A stretch of 64,000 nucleotides of DNA from Cunninghamia lanceolata. Lineage: Eukaryota; Streptophyta; Pinopsida; Cupressales; Cupressaceae. The notes beneath the pieces were generated by a model. The model saw nothing but the letters and a program-made list of their open reading frames with translations. It did not search any database and was not told the origin of the DNA. The stretch is from assembly GCA_027924645.1 (NCBI GenBank), contig BSBN01000241.1, forward strand, positions 11,742,001 through 11,806,000, written 5' to 3'. Positions 23,139 to 39,949 of this stretch are shown in pieces. Position 1 is the stretch's first letter. Every line of letters starts with the position of its first letter. The position numbers and the translations under genes were made by a program.

Positions 23139-24480
23139 TTGTTTGCCATCATTGTTAGCGACCGATCAATGGATGAGCTAGAGGCGTCATTAGATGACCA
23201 TCCTATCTTGAGGGAGTTTGCTGATGTCTTTCCACTAGAGTTACCAGGCATGCCACCTCATAGAGAGGTAGACTTCTGCATCGATCTAGTTCCAAATGCT
23301 GAGCTAGTGTCTCGTACACCCTACAAGATGACCACACATGAGCTCATAGAGCTCAAGTTGCAGTTTGAGGAGTTGCTTGACAAGGGGCACATCCAACCTA
23401 GCATTTCACTATGGGGTGCACCAGTCATCTTCGTGAAGAAGAAGGATGGGTCTCTTGATTTGTGCATGGATTATAGGCAGGGAGCCAGAGTGTTCTATAA
23501 GATAGACCTGAAGTCTGGTTATCACCAGTTGCGCATCACAGAGGTGGACATCCATAAGACCACCTTCCGGACTTGATATGGACACTCTGAGTTCACTATG
23601 GTACCCTTCGGCTTAACAAACGCCCCTGTAGTGTTCATGAGTCTCATGAACAGGGTGTTCTATACTTACTTGGATCAGTTCATAATCATTTTTCTTGATG
23701 ATATTTTGATCTACTTGCGGACCGAGGAGGAGCATGAGGAGCACTTGCGTCAGGTTTTGCAGTGCTATAGAGAGTAGCAGCTTATTGGCAACTTGGCAAA
23801 GTGTGCCTTTTTCAGGACCGAGGTGCAGTATTTGGGGCACATCCTGTCTGACGATGGTATCCCCATAGATCCATCAAAGATCAGGGCTATCAGAGTGGCC
23901 AGCACTCACCAGTGTGACAGAGGTCAGGAGTTTCATGGGGTTATTCAGGTATTACTATAGATTTGTTAAGGGTTTTTCCATAATAACACACCCCATCACT
24001 TCCCTACAGCAGAAAGGGAAGAGATTCACTTGGACTGAGCAGTGCAAGAGGGCCTTCAGGGTCCTCAAGGAGCGTCTTATCAGCGCTCCCATTTTAGCAG
24101 TTCCTGATCCTACAGAGGATTTTATAGTTTGTACTAATGCATCACTTGAAGGTTTGGAAGTCATTCTTATGCAGGGTGGTAGAGCGATCGCGTATGAATC
24201 ACGAAAGCTCAAGACCCATGAGCTGAACTACCCCACTCATGATATAGAGCTCGCAGTAGTGGTTCATGCTCTTGTTTGTTGGAGACACTTTCTAGTGGGT
24301 CGGCGCTTTGAGCTTCATTCAGATCACCACAACTTACAATACATATTCACACAGTTGAACCTGAACGCCCACCAGTGGTGTTGGATGGAGTTTCTTTGCG
24401 AGTATGACTTTGATGTCCACTACATCAAAGGGAAGGAGAACGTGGTTGTCAACGCATTAAGTCAGAGGTGCCACAAGATC
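23139..24480 (+). pseudogene. gypsy RT and RNase H relic
   Basis: RT reads [16 protein letters not shown], then [15 protein letters not shown], then directly [19 protein letters not shown]. The 20-plus residues normally between DYRQ and the [10 protein letters not shown] block are missing, an in-frame deletion at about 23477. A stop sits at 23574-23576 (probably CGA to TGA). [12 protein letters not shown] and the active-site box FLDDILIY follow (about 23691-23714). RNase H spans about 24100-24470 with ASLEG..ILMQ.GRAIAYESRKL and SDHHNLQYIF. The first RNase H aspartate is changed to Asn (CTNAS for the usual CDAS). Confidence 0.87.
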
Positions 24481-24639
24481 CTAACCTTGACCTTGAGTGT
24501 GGACTTGAGAGGGTGCATCATTCAGCATCTACCTGAGGATAAGTGGTTTCTTGAGGTACAACAGGAGATCAAGTCACAAAGGGCCCTTGTGGGCAAGTTT
24601 GCAAGATATTCCCTAGAGGCAGATGGGTTACTTAGACAT

Positions 24640-25560
24640 TGACAACACATCTATGTATGCCATGCAAGTGACCTACGTGTAGTAGTTCTTTCTGAGGATC
24701 ACAGAGCACCTTATGCAACACACCCAGGGGTGAAGAAGATGCATGCCGACTTGCGACAGTTATACCATTGGGTGGGTATGCGATGAGATATTGCAGAGTA
24801 TGTTGCTCGATGTCTGGAGTGCTAGAGGGTCAAGGCTGAGCATTAGCATCTAGCAAGTCTTTTATACCCTCACAAGATACTTGAGTGGAAATGGGACACT
24901 ATTTCCATGGATCTCATTGTTGGTCTTCCTATGTCATCTTGCTGCCATGATGCCATCATGGTGACGGTTGACAAGTTGACCAAGGTGGTGCATTTCTCAC
25001 ATGTACGCACGACGTACAATGCACCATCAGTGGCGAGAGTATTCTTGGATGAAATTGTTAGATTACATGGGGTACCTCACCGTATCATTTCTTACAAAGA
25101 CTTAATGTTCACATCAACCTTTTGGAGGGCATTACAGCAGGCATTGGGCACACAACTTAACTTCAGTTCAATGTATCACCCTGAGATAGATGGACAGACA
25201 GAGAGGGTAAATCAAGTTCTAGAGGATATGGTCTTAATGTATGTTATGGATTACCAGACTAGATGGGAGGAGTATCTATATCTAATTGAGTTTGCCTACA
25301 ATAATAGGCATCACAGCTCGTTGGGTATGCCTCCTTTTCAGGCCTTGTACAACAGACCTTGTAGGACCCCATTGAGTTGGGATCGTATAGAGGACAGGGT
25401 AGCTATTGGGCCAAAGTTAGTACAAAATATGGAGCAGTAGGTGACCTTGATTAGGTAGAAACTTCAGGAGGTACAGGATCAACAGAAGAAGTATGCCAAT
25501 GCTAAGAGATTAGATCGGAGCTTCTCAGTCGGGGACAAAGTATTCTTGAGAGTGTGATCG
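24640..25560 (+). pseudogene. gypsy integrase relic
   Basis: The zinc-finger part is broken by stops (24785, 24824 and 24844). The core is open from 24907 to 25440: MDLIVGLP, VHFSHVRTTY, RLHGVPHRIISYKD, YHPEIDGQTERVNQVLEDML-like and EFAYNNRHHSSLGMPPFQALY. The position of the second catalytic aspartate (usually SDRD or SDRG) reads SYKD, so the active site is lost. A homologous piece of another element is inserted at 59665-60027. Confidence 0.87.
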
Positions 25561-25599
25561 CACAAGAGTCCAATCCGTTATGGAAAGGGCTCTAAGCTC

Positions 25600-25960
25600 A
25601 CACCATGATTTGTTGGGCCTTTTAAGATCTTGGAGTGGATAGGACCCGTAGCCTACCATCTAGCCTTGCCACCTAGCCTATCGCGCATCCACGATATTTT
25701 TCATGTATCTATTTTGCGACGCTATATATCTGATTTATCTCATGTATTGGATTGGAGTGCTCTATAGGTAGAGGTGGATGGATAGTTGGCTTTGGAGCCA
25801 ATTCGCATATTGGCTTGTTGGACACTGGGCCTTCAAGGTCGAGAGTTGGACTAGGTTAGATTCTAGTGGGACAGGTACGATGAGGTCATGGTGACATGGG
25901 AGGATGCAGCTAGATTGAGGACACTTTATCATCACCTCTTTGATGACTTCTAGGAGGAAG
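25600..25960 (+). pseudogene. Integrase C-terminus with chromodomain-like tail
   Basis: [21 protein letters not shown] (GPY/F module, about 25610-25670) is followed by [15 protein letters not shown] and, after a stop, a tail ending YDEVMVTWEDAARLRTLYHHLF. That tail matches the end of the Tekay/Del-type integrase chromodomain (EPIRIL ... W ... TWE ... YP.LF). In related elements this domain directs integration to heterochromatin. Four or more stops interrupt it here. Confidence 0.75.
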
Positions 25961-25966
25961 TTTAGT

Positions 25967-25980
25967 CTTATGGGGGAGGA
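25967..25980 (+). other. Polypurine tract
   Basis: TTATGGGGGAGGA directly before the TGTGAGGCC start of the 3' LTR; the expected plus-strand primer site. Confidence 0.8.
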
Positions 25981-30703
<4,723 letters not shown>

Positions 30704-30708
30704 TCCTC

Positions 30709-31012
30709 TAGGATTAAAGAGTGTTGATCTAATTGAAGCACAATTGACTCTATGAATATAATGTAACATTGCTTTTTAATAATGCATTGGATATGTGTGC
30801 TTTGAAGGCTAGATTTTTCATGAAAAGATTTTCCTAGTGCACATATGTGTTACTCTTTTTATGTGGTTTTTATTCTCCTTCTCTCATTTATGTTCTTTTC
30901 TAAGTGTTATTTTAAATGTTTGTATTAGAAATTTTGGGTGAAAGCAGTGAGAATAACTTGTTATCTAATCAATAGATCTCCTACATTATCTTTTATGCAC
31001 AAAATCCTTAAG
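30709..31012. other. Short spacer after the chromovirus
   Basis: AT-rich; nothing recognisable. It should contain the continuation of whatever was interrupted at 16794, but I could not see the join. Confidence 0.4.
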
Positions 31013-32310
31013 GAGGCTTGGTTGGGAGACAATCCTTATTGCAACATATTAGGGTGTTCATTGTGAGGCATATGTACATGCGCCTAAGGAGAAGAGATCC
31101 ACATTAGATTTCAAAATAGAGAAATGTATCTTCATCAAATATAGTGATGGAATGAATGGATACAAGCTTTGGAACCCTAAGACTAGAAAGATAATTATAG
31201 TGTACAATCAAAATGTGATCTTTAGGGAGATCAAATATTCTCCTAAATCCTTGCAACCCAAAGATGAGAAATAATTGATGTAGCTAAAGAAAAAGACTAA
31301 TGAGACTACACCTGAGACTAAAGCAAAGGTCCAAGATGGACTCGAAGAGGAGGTTGATTCAAAGAGTTCAAAGGATGAAGAAGAAAAACCTCAAACCTGA
31401 CTCTTGGGGATGTCAACTCAAAAAAAATACAAATTGATAAGTATATCCCACCCAATTTTAGATGCATTTTTACTTCTACTAATGGTGATGAGTCTAAAAT
31501 AATGAAAGAAATGAAGTCTATATATGGATTATAGTCATGGAAGAAGGCCATGGATGAAGAGATGGTATTGTTAAAGAAGAACAACATTAGGGACTTGGTG
31601 AAGCTTCTCGTCAATAGGAAACCAATTGAATACAAATTTAGGTTTTCAAAATGAGGTTTAGTTTTGATGGTAAGATTAAGAAGTACAAGGCAAGGTTAGT
31701 GGATAAGGGTCATTCCTAGGTAGAGGAAATATATCTTGATGAGAGCTTCTCTCATTCTATGAAGCTAAAACATATTAGATTCTTGTTATTTTTTGCTACA
31801 ACATTTGACCTTGAGGTTGAACATCTGAATGTCAAATTTTTGAAATGGGAATTTAGAGTAGGATATCTACATGACACAACCAGAGCACTTTGTGGTGAAT
31901 GGTAAGGAAGACGTGGTTTGCAAATTGAAAAATTCCCTTTATGGTCTTTAAGTTAGTCTCTGAAGATATGATATCAAAATTTTGATGCATATGTTTTGAA
32001 GTTAATTTATGTTGGGTTATGTTGGAAATAAATCAAATCATTATGTTTAATTCAAAAAAGATGGTGATCAGTTTACTATTATTTCACAATATGTTGTTAA
32101 CAATAAGGATGTGGTTTCAAATGGTTTTTCAAAGAGAGTTTTAGTTTTGATGGTAAGATTGAGAAGTACACATGACTAGGCATATTTCTTGGAATGTCTT
32201 TGATCTTGTCAAAAAGTCCTAAAATGGATCTAAGGGATTGACTAAGGAGAAGATCCTTGATTATTAAGCTCCAAAAGATGTTTTTCAACACCAAAAAAAT
32301 TTAGAAACCT
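31013..32310 (+). pseudogene. copia integrase C-terminus to RT fragment
   Basis: 31049-31270 reads HCEAYVHAPKEKRSTLDF, EKCIFIKYSDGMNGYKLWNP and TRKIIIVYNQNVIF, the C-terminal end of copia integrase. After a charged linker, RT begins near 31500 (SWKKAMDEEMVLLKKNN) and continues with GKIKKYKARLVDKGHS, then DIYMTQPEHFV and CKLKNSLYGL near 31870-31950. A possible LGM block near 32195 is last. No LTRs, primer site or RNase H end are seen; it is an internal fragment with several frame shifts and stops. Confidence 0.8.
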
Positions 32311-33688
32311 AGAAATTAAAAAGAGTGAAAGTACTTAGGTGATCTCAATGGTCAATTAAGTAGTCTATCCATTGTTTTGATCACAAGTTTTGATTTGTAG
32401 TTCAAAATCACTTGATCTTTGATTCATTGGAAGAATAATGATGAAATATGAGTAGGATCATTTTTAAAATTTAGCAAGGGTTGAATCCTCTTAAAAGCAA
32501 TGAGATCACTTTAGATGGGTCCTCTTAGATGTGAGGTGTGTCTGATTGTGATGTTTCATATATATGACACATGATTGAGGGTTGAGGACAAGCCTTGACT
32601 AAATCCTTTTCCCTCTTATATAGATTGGCTTGGCTTGGGAGGTCAAAGGGAGAAGTTAAACTTGTATCCACCATGCAATAGAAAGGGAGCACTCAACTAT
32701 TATCAAGGACTTTAGCCACTCATTCACCCCTCTTCTCTTAATATTTTTCTTGGTTCCCTAAGGAATGAGGAGGTTGAGGACTTTTGTTTAACTGGGGACC
32801 AAGGGCACTAAGTTAACCCCCTTTACTAATATTAGGAAGTTATCTTGAATAGGGATGAAGTGAACTACTATACTATAGTATAAAAAGAGTGGTTCACCCT
32901 ACTATACTATAGAAAGGCACTCACAAATGCCCCACCCCTACTAACATTGATCAAGACTAGGGACATCCACTACCTTATAGTAATGCTCTTGCATTGACCC
33001 TCTCCTTCTTCTTCCCCCTTTTAGTAGTTACTTAGCAAGGGGCTCAAAGGGTAGAGGAGGGGAGAAGGATCTCTATCCATCATAGGGGATTCTCTCTCCA
33101 TGACTCAACTAAACATAGTTAAGATTAAGAAGAGGGATTTTATGCTTTCAACTAGTATGGAGATGGATGCATTTTACTAACATATTGGCCTTTGAGCACT
33201 CAACTAACATGTATCATAGTATCAAGAGCTTGACTAACTTTGGGGGATCCTTTTACGAACTCCATTGACTTAGGGGTCTCTTTAGGCACTCCTCTAACTT
33301 TAGGGGCTCATGCACCCGATCGATAGATCGAGGAAGTTAAGGAGGACAAGGTACACACTCAAATATTATCCATAATGGAAATATCAAAAGATCTATCACT
33401 CAACAAAAGCCATAGGACTATCCCACCTCTCTCATAATATGTAGATCCCAAGGGACTTCCTTGCTTGACAAACAAGTTTAAGATCTCCCAGGAGTAGATG
33501 AGATCAAGAAGAATAATTGGGACTTCTTAATATTTGTTAAGATCACTAACTTCTATGTTTAGGGAGAATTATTCTTAGTCCAATCTCTTTCACCCTCTAA
33601 TTAGACACCAAAACTATTAGCCTTTTCCCAATCCTTAATGCCTCATCATCCCAACCTTATTGAGATTCCACTCCATTAAGTACAATAT

Positions 33689-33880
33689 AACTATTTAAGG
33701 CACCAATTCCAATCCAACCAGAGCTCTTCACAACAACTATTTAAGGTCCTCTCTTTCCAAAAACCAAAACTCTTTCTAATCGTAGTTAAGGTTCTCTCTT
33801 CCCTAAAACTAAATCTCTTTGTAATAGTTGTTTTAGGTCCTATTAACTATGTACTTCAGATCTATTTAAGACACTACCCA
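33689..33880 (+). repeat. Degenerate tandem repeat, about 45-bp unit
   Basis: Units starting AACTATTTAAGGTCC, TAGTTAAGGTTC, AGTTGTTTTAGGTCC and ATCTATTTAAGACAC follow at roughly 33689, 33734, 33783, 33825 and 33860, each followed by a pyrimidine-rich part with AAAACT. It is eroded, and the unit limits are approximate. Confidence 0.5.
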
Positions 33881-35977
33881 ACTAGAATGAATCCCCATCT
33901 ATCGACCAAGCTCTCTCATATGCATGGTTGAGCATTGTCCTTTGGTAACAACTAGATGTGTTCCCAATCCTCAACTACGGCAATATCTTTAATAGGAAAA
34001 GGTTACCTTGACTATGGTTGCATCTCAACTAAAACTCTATGGATCTCTAATAGGGAAATGGTCACATCAACCATGAATAGAGCTTCGATTATGAGTCTCT
34101 TTGAAGATCATAGTTCCTCTTTGCAAAGGCATGGTATTTTTCCCTTAAAGGATAAACCATCTACTTAGGTCCAATTAACTCTCATATTCAATCCTTGAAA
34201 CATCTATAATATCACTTTAGCATTCGACATTCAATAATCATCAAAGTATCTTCTCTAAGAGCTTTGGGATATCATTTTATGATCTTTGAATGATACCTTT
34301 CCTCTCATGTTATTTCCCACTTCAACTAAGTCTTTTCTCCTACCTAGACCAAGTCTTTGCTAGAAATGAATAGGTCTCATTAACTGATTAGCATCCATCC
34401 TTCATCATCCTTGTTTCCACCTTGACTAACTCACATTTTATCCCACCACCTAAGTATTAAAAAAGGGTCCACTCAACGAAAAAACATGTTTGCACAAAAT
34501 CAAAGAGGAGGAAAAAATTATAATTTGTGTACAAAATAAAATAAATTAACTTGAATATATGATTTTATTTGTTTGATTCTTAAAGTTCAAATTTTCACTA
34601 CATATCTCTCCCTCTAGTTCTATCCCTCACTTTATTCTTTTGTATTACTCCAAAAACTAAATACATAAATTCACTAGTAAAAAAAATATGACATTAACAA
34701 AACTATTATTTTTTGACAATTAATTTAGCCTTTTCCACCACCTTCTTTACACTCCCCCTCAATTCCTTTATTTTTTGGATTGAGAATCGTGCAAAAATTA
34801 TATTCAAAAAAGAAAATAGAAATTGCATCTTTGTGGTCAAGAGAACCACATAAAAATTTAGGCCGTGGCTAGTATTAATCCAAAACACAGTATACCCTAT
34901 TACATACAAACTATTTTGTCTACTTCAAAATATTAGTACATAATAGAGTTTCAATACAATATAACAATAATATTGTTATCATGAAGGATTGCACCCTAAA
35001 TGCTAAGCCTTTGTAAGCTTGGAAATCCCGTGCAACATGGGAAGGTTCTCAGATGCGGATCTATTTATTTTGAGAATGAACCTTTGGAAGAGTCGGCTCC
35101 CTTTAAAAGCCTCTTTGGATATGATAATTGACGAGGAAAAGATATAGGAGAAATTTGAATAACTGAAAACTGCACTAAAATTCTATCCTAAAGGGGGTGA
35201 TGCACCAATGTATAACTTGACATGCAATCTAATTCACAACTAATCTTTAATAACCTGTTCATACAACTCAAATTGATAGATTTCACCACATAAGTGTTTC
35301 ACAAAAAAGCATGAAATAACTTGCACAATATGTGACTTGTATTGAAACTTGAACTTTGTATACATGCATTCAGTAAAATGAGACAAAAGAACCCAAAGGT
35401 TTCACAAGGAAACATAGACAATCCTTTATCAAATCACTAAAATGAAGTAAGACACCTGAATCTGATAAGATAAACCCCTGATTATAGTTGATAATTTTTT
35501 GGAATCACTGCAAAAAATAACCATAAACTGATATGAAATAACCTGTAATCTGCTACTGAATATCAAATAATTGTGTAAAAAATCTGAGTTACAAAACTAA
35601 GAGATGCTTTGCAATATGCAAGAGAAAGCCAAAATCAAGAACCGGGGAGAAAAAGCTAAGTATTCTCCTCCTATAATACAAAAGGGACTCCAAAGAGTCA
35701 AGAGGAGTCAACTACAGTTAACTGCACCCCAAAATGTGTCTCACAAGAAAAACTAAAAAGCCTCAAAAAGAGGGCTCAAAACTGATGAAAACTTAGCTAA
35801 ATTAGCTCCAAACTCTCTCTCCTAATCAACTTGACCCAAGGGGACTCCAAAAGCACTCCAATTTGACCAAAAGTCAAGGATAAACTCAAAATAACTCCAA
35901 ATGCATGAAACAGTCTCAGTTCCACTCCCGTTCTGTTTCTGCATGATTTTGGGACCAGGATAAATAATTTGAACAGA

Positions 35978-36083
35978 TATTAAAGTAATCAGTTATGACT
36001 TACTTTAATAGGTGTTATGTGATTACTCAATTTTGCATTTTCATGACAAATATTAAAGTAATTTATAAATCATTACTTTAATA
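35978..36083. repeat. Two adjacent hairpins sharing one arm sequence
   Basis: TATTAAAGTAA / TTACTTTAATA (35978-36010, 11-base arms, 11-base loop) and TATTAAAGTAAT / ATTACTTTAATA (36051-36062 and 36072-36083, 12-base arms, 9-base loop) are both perfect. Purpose unknown; they could be the remains of a duplicated MITE end. Confidence 0.6.
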
Positions 36084-38682
36084 CTTGTTTACATATTTGT
36101 CTTTGTTTCAATTTCTTGCAAAAATATCAAAGGGTAATTGTTTTTGTTTCAAACTCATGCAAAAATGTTTAAATAAAAGTGTAAAAATACCACTTGGTTG
36201 GCCAAGTTTAAGGTTTCTCTTTGAAACACAAAAGAAACTCTAAAAGAGACCTCATGGGCTCACTTTGCATTCATTTCATTTTACCATGCCTTCATGTTGC
36301 TCTGTTGTTGTGCCGCCAAGGGTTTGGAGTTTTGAAGATTCTCTACAATGATGCATTGGGACAGCATTCTGGGAAGCCTAATTCTCAAACAAAAAGCTGA
36401 GATCTTTTATATCTGTGAAAGAAAAATGGTTTTTTGTCTGTGTATAGCTGTAATAGTGAGACTTTTCTTTGAAATCTTTGAAAAAGACTGGCAAAACTTT
36501 ACATGGTTGTGTGATTTCTTTATGGCTCCTCCATGTTTTGAAAGATGACTCAACCCTCCTACTATGTTTCTCTGCTTCTGTCTTTGAAGGAAATGATCAA
36601 GGGTCGTTAGGGTTTAAGCTTTCTTTATATGGCCTCCATACTAGAACTTGAATATTGTTAGGGTTTCTTTTCCTGTGTGATTTTCATGTTTCAATTAGGG
36701 TTTGAAACCCTCGACCTTCTACCTTTCTCATGATTTTATTTTAATGGCTCCTGGAAAGATTTGTTGTGATAGAAGAAAAGTTGAAAACTATTACCTTCCT
36801 ATGTGTTTTCATCTCTACTCCTGAAAGTTTGCTCATAAAACCCTCTTATTCTCTGTATCTTTTTATTTTCTCTAAAATAAATGATGGAAAGCTCTCTACC
36901 CATGGCTTTTGGCTCAGGATAAGTGTGCTACCACTCTCAGGAATAGTTTAATTGTGTTGGTAAGCTCTCCTTGTGTGAAAATATAGAGATTTTCCTTCAT
37001 TTTTTTGTGGAAGAAACTATGAAATGCTGTAAATTTTATGATATCCCTTTCCACATTTCTCTGTGAATGAAATGGTGAAGCTTGTACTTTGTTTATTCTC
37101 TATTCTTCTAGATTTCTCTGCTAGGGTTTTGAGAAAATCGTGCCCTCCATGCATAGCACTAACCTTGTATGTCATCATTAACTCTGCCTTATGGGATAGT
37201 CACTTGTCACTGTGCTTTCTTAGGCTTGCATTTATCACACATTACTTGAATATCATTGGTATTTATGACTGCCATTTATAGGTACATTGTCACTATCATA
37301 TATAGTTATCTTTGTGACCTTTCATGAAAATATGACCCTAGTCATAGTCATAAACTCCAGCCATTAATCACAGTTTTTGTCCATCAGTTACAAGCCCTAG
37401 ATCCTTATCAAGGATACACAATCTATTAAGACTTCATTGAGAACCAACCACAATCCAAAAAACTTCATTATCCTCTATCGAATCCCAAAGTCCTCATTAC
37501 AATCACTATGATATCTCCTTTGATATGAATTTTAGGCTATCACTAGATAGTTTGGTCCTTGTCTCTTCCAAAGAATCCCTCAAATTTTGAAATTGAACTG
37601 GACATGTAAGAACCCAAAACAATGACTCCAATCTGTTTAATGTTCTTGAATACCTCAACAAAAAACTTGGGTGGCTCTCTGCTTCCTTTCACTACAACCA
37701 CAGTGATGACTGATAGTTGAAAGGTTCAATTCAAAATGCTAGATCTCAATGCTCACAAAAATTCATTTCAATAGAGACTCAAACAAAGTCACACCTCCAC
37801 ATGGGAACATCACACAACCCCCATTATACCTCAATAGCTCTACCAAAACTATACTATGTCCCTACACAGTATGCCTCTTTTTATTTGACTCTAGCATGTG
37901 GACTCACTATTATTTTGATGTTGTTCACCATCCATACACCAATTATCTACATATTATCCTTGGCCTTTATTTATATTGTTCTCTACTGCTATGCAGACTT
38001 CTGTGTAATGACATATCATTATTTTTCTATATGATGACTTCATGTTTTAGTTGGAAAGCAAATATCAAGCCCTAATGCAAGCAAATATAGAGCCATGAAC
38101 AACACACCATTATCCATAGATCAGGCCATTGTCACAAATATCATCATACATTCGATTACATGACTTATCTATCACTATTTCTTGATTGTGATTGTTCTCT
38201 CTTCAACAAGCATTCCCACTGCATTAATGGCCTTGACATATCTTATAACTGACTGTGACAATGCATGGTCCAAATGTAAGATGCTCCTTGATTGTATCAT
38301 TATCTCTGAAGGTTTTGATAATAATATCACTGTATATTGACAGTGAGTAATGGTACATTTATATGCCATTGTACTTTCTTGTTGCTCACTCATCACTGTG
38401 TCTTATATATGTTGCACTTTGTTACTAGACTGTAGACTATGTACTATCACTCACAATGAGTCCATTAAATGTATCACGCGTTTCCTTTATGACTATCCTA
38501 TTACAGTACCATTGGACTTTGGCATTTATGAATGTGGGAATGATCTTGACAGTCATATGGTGATTGTCTCTTTATTTCTCATTTGATCATGAAATGACTC
38601 ATGGATTCTTGAAGGGACCTGTTGCCTGAATAGAAGGATCAATAATGTTGTGCTATTTTCTTTCTCATGGAGTGAATTTTGG

Positions 38683-38938
38683 ACAGTGGGATGATCTTGA
38701 ATCCTTAGTTGCCTCAATAGACAACCTTTCCAAAGTGAGATCATTCCTCTTGTTAAGTCTATTTGATCAATAATATGGCACAAAATTATTGATCTTTCTA
38801 TATGGATGTATGACTCCCTCATTGAGACCTCAGGACAATCATTTTCTTTGGACAGTGATATACTTTTAATTGACAGTGACATCTTTGTTGATCTGAATGA
38901 TATGATTGGACCTGTACCCGCACATTCAACAAAATGTT
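38683..38938 (+). pseudogene. Possible coding relic, unidentified
   Basis: 38683-38772 reads GQWDDLESLVASIDNLSKV and continues open. After one frame change, 38791-38938 reads MYDSLIETSGQSFSLDSDIL and then IDSDIFVDLNDMIG to a stop. The composition (acidic and leucine-rich, few aromatic runs) looks more like protein than chance AT-rich DNA. No family is recognised, and it may still be chance. Confidence 0.2.
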
Positions 38939-39949
38939 AGGAAAACTAAGAAGCCCAGAGCTTCCTATGATGACTGAATGATCTTTCTCTTTTCTGATCT
39001 ATCTCACGATTTGATATCCGTATCTGGTGTTCAGTTTATTCATTCTATTTTGCTGATCAAATGTAGAATAGCAAGCACTCTTGAATTGTTGTATACAGGA
39101 TCAAAGATTGTGCCCCGAGCTCTAACATCATTTTTCTCCCTCCCCTTGCAGGTCTTATAATAGAGCTGACACTTGGACAACTTGAGATGCTAGTGCAGAC
39201 CCAGACAACGGGTTTCGTCATTCACCCAAGCAATGACAGGTCTCATCTTTGTTTCTATGTGCTTTCTTTTCATGTTTTGAACTTGTTATTTTATCTCTTA
39301 TCAGATACAGTTACTCCCACGGCTTGTGTGGGACTATACAAACATTTCTCTTTTGAATATATCAGTTGTTTCATCTCATGTAATGACATATGTGTAACTC
39401 TTTTTATGAATCAATTACATAACATGAACTAAACATTATTTGAAACATATGTTTATAATCATGAAGAATTGACAAGTTATAAGTACCTTTTTCTAAACTA
39501 CACTGAATTGCACTGAATGAACTGCAATAACACTTTTGAAAACATGAACTACAATGACTAGTTTAGCTTCAATCACCTATCATCCTTTGAATGTCTCCTA
39601 CCTTGCTAAGACATTTTCATTTATCTGGATTGTGTAATAGCTCAATTTGAGTTGTTACATGTTCCTAGTAACATGATTTTGAAACAATTATTTGCCAAGA
39701 TAGTAGATGTTGACTGGATGACCCATGTATTCAAGTTTTTCCTTATCCCTTTTGATAACTGTTGTCATAGCCCAACCTAATTGGGCTGCAAGCACAATTT
39801 GGTAACAATTACATATGTTTATCCCCTTTCTTCTGTTCAACTTTTAACATCTTCAACTTTCTATTTCAACACCAAAACGGTACTGATTGTTGTATTGTAA
39901 AAGTCACTATTCCATTTCCTCATCTGCACTTTCTACTGCATTGGGAAGA

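Larger units (their letters stand above)
32311..39650. other. 7.3-kb AT-rich stretch without identified genes
   Basis: No transposon protein, splice-supported gene or RNA gene was recognised. Contents worth noting are listed separately: small direct/palindromic repeats near 32.87 kb, a degenerate tandem repeat at 33.69-33.88 kb, twin hairpins near 36.0 kb and a possible coding relic at 38.68-38.94 kb. Short open frames at 36348-36951 and 37717-38075 carry no motifs I know. A pyrimidine tract ending CTTGCAG at 39135-39151 resembles a splice acceptor but has no exon I can identify. Confidence 0.45.

Noticed and set aside
36300..37300. Possible host gene with repeated TAGGGTTT words
   Set aside because: Frames are short and without motifs or consistent splice sites; AGGGTTT words are common in plant non-coding DNA.
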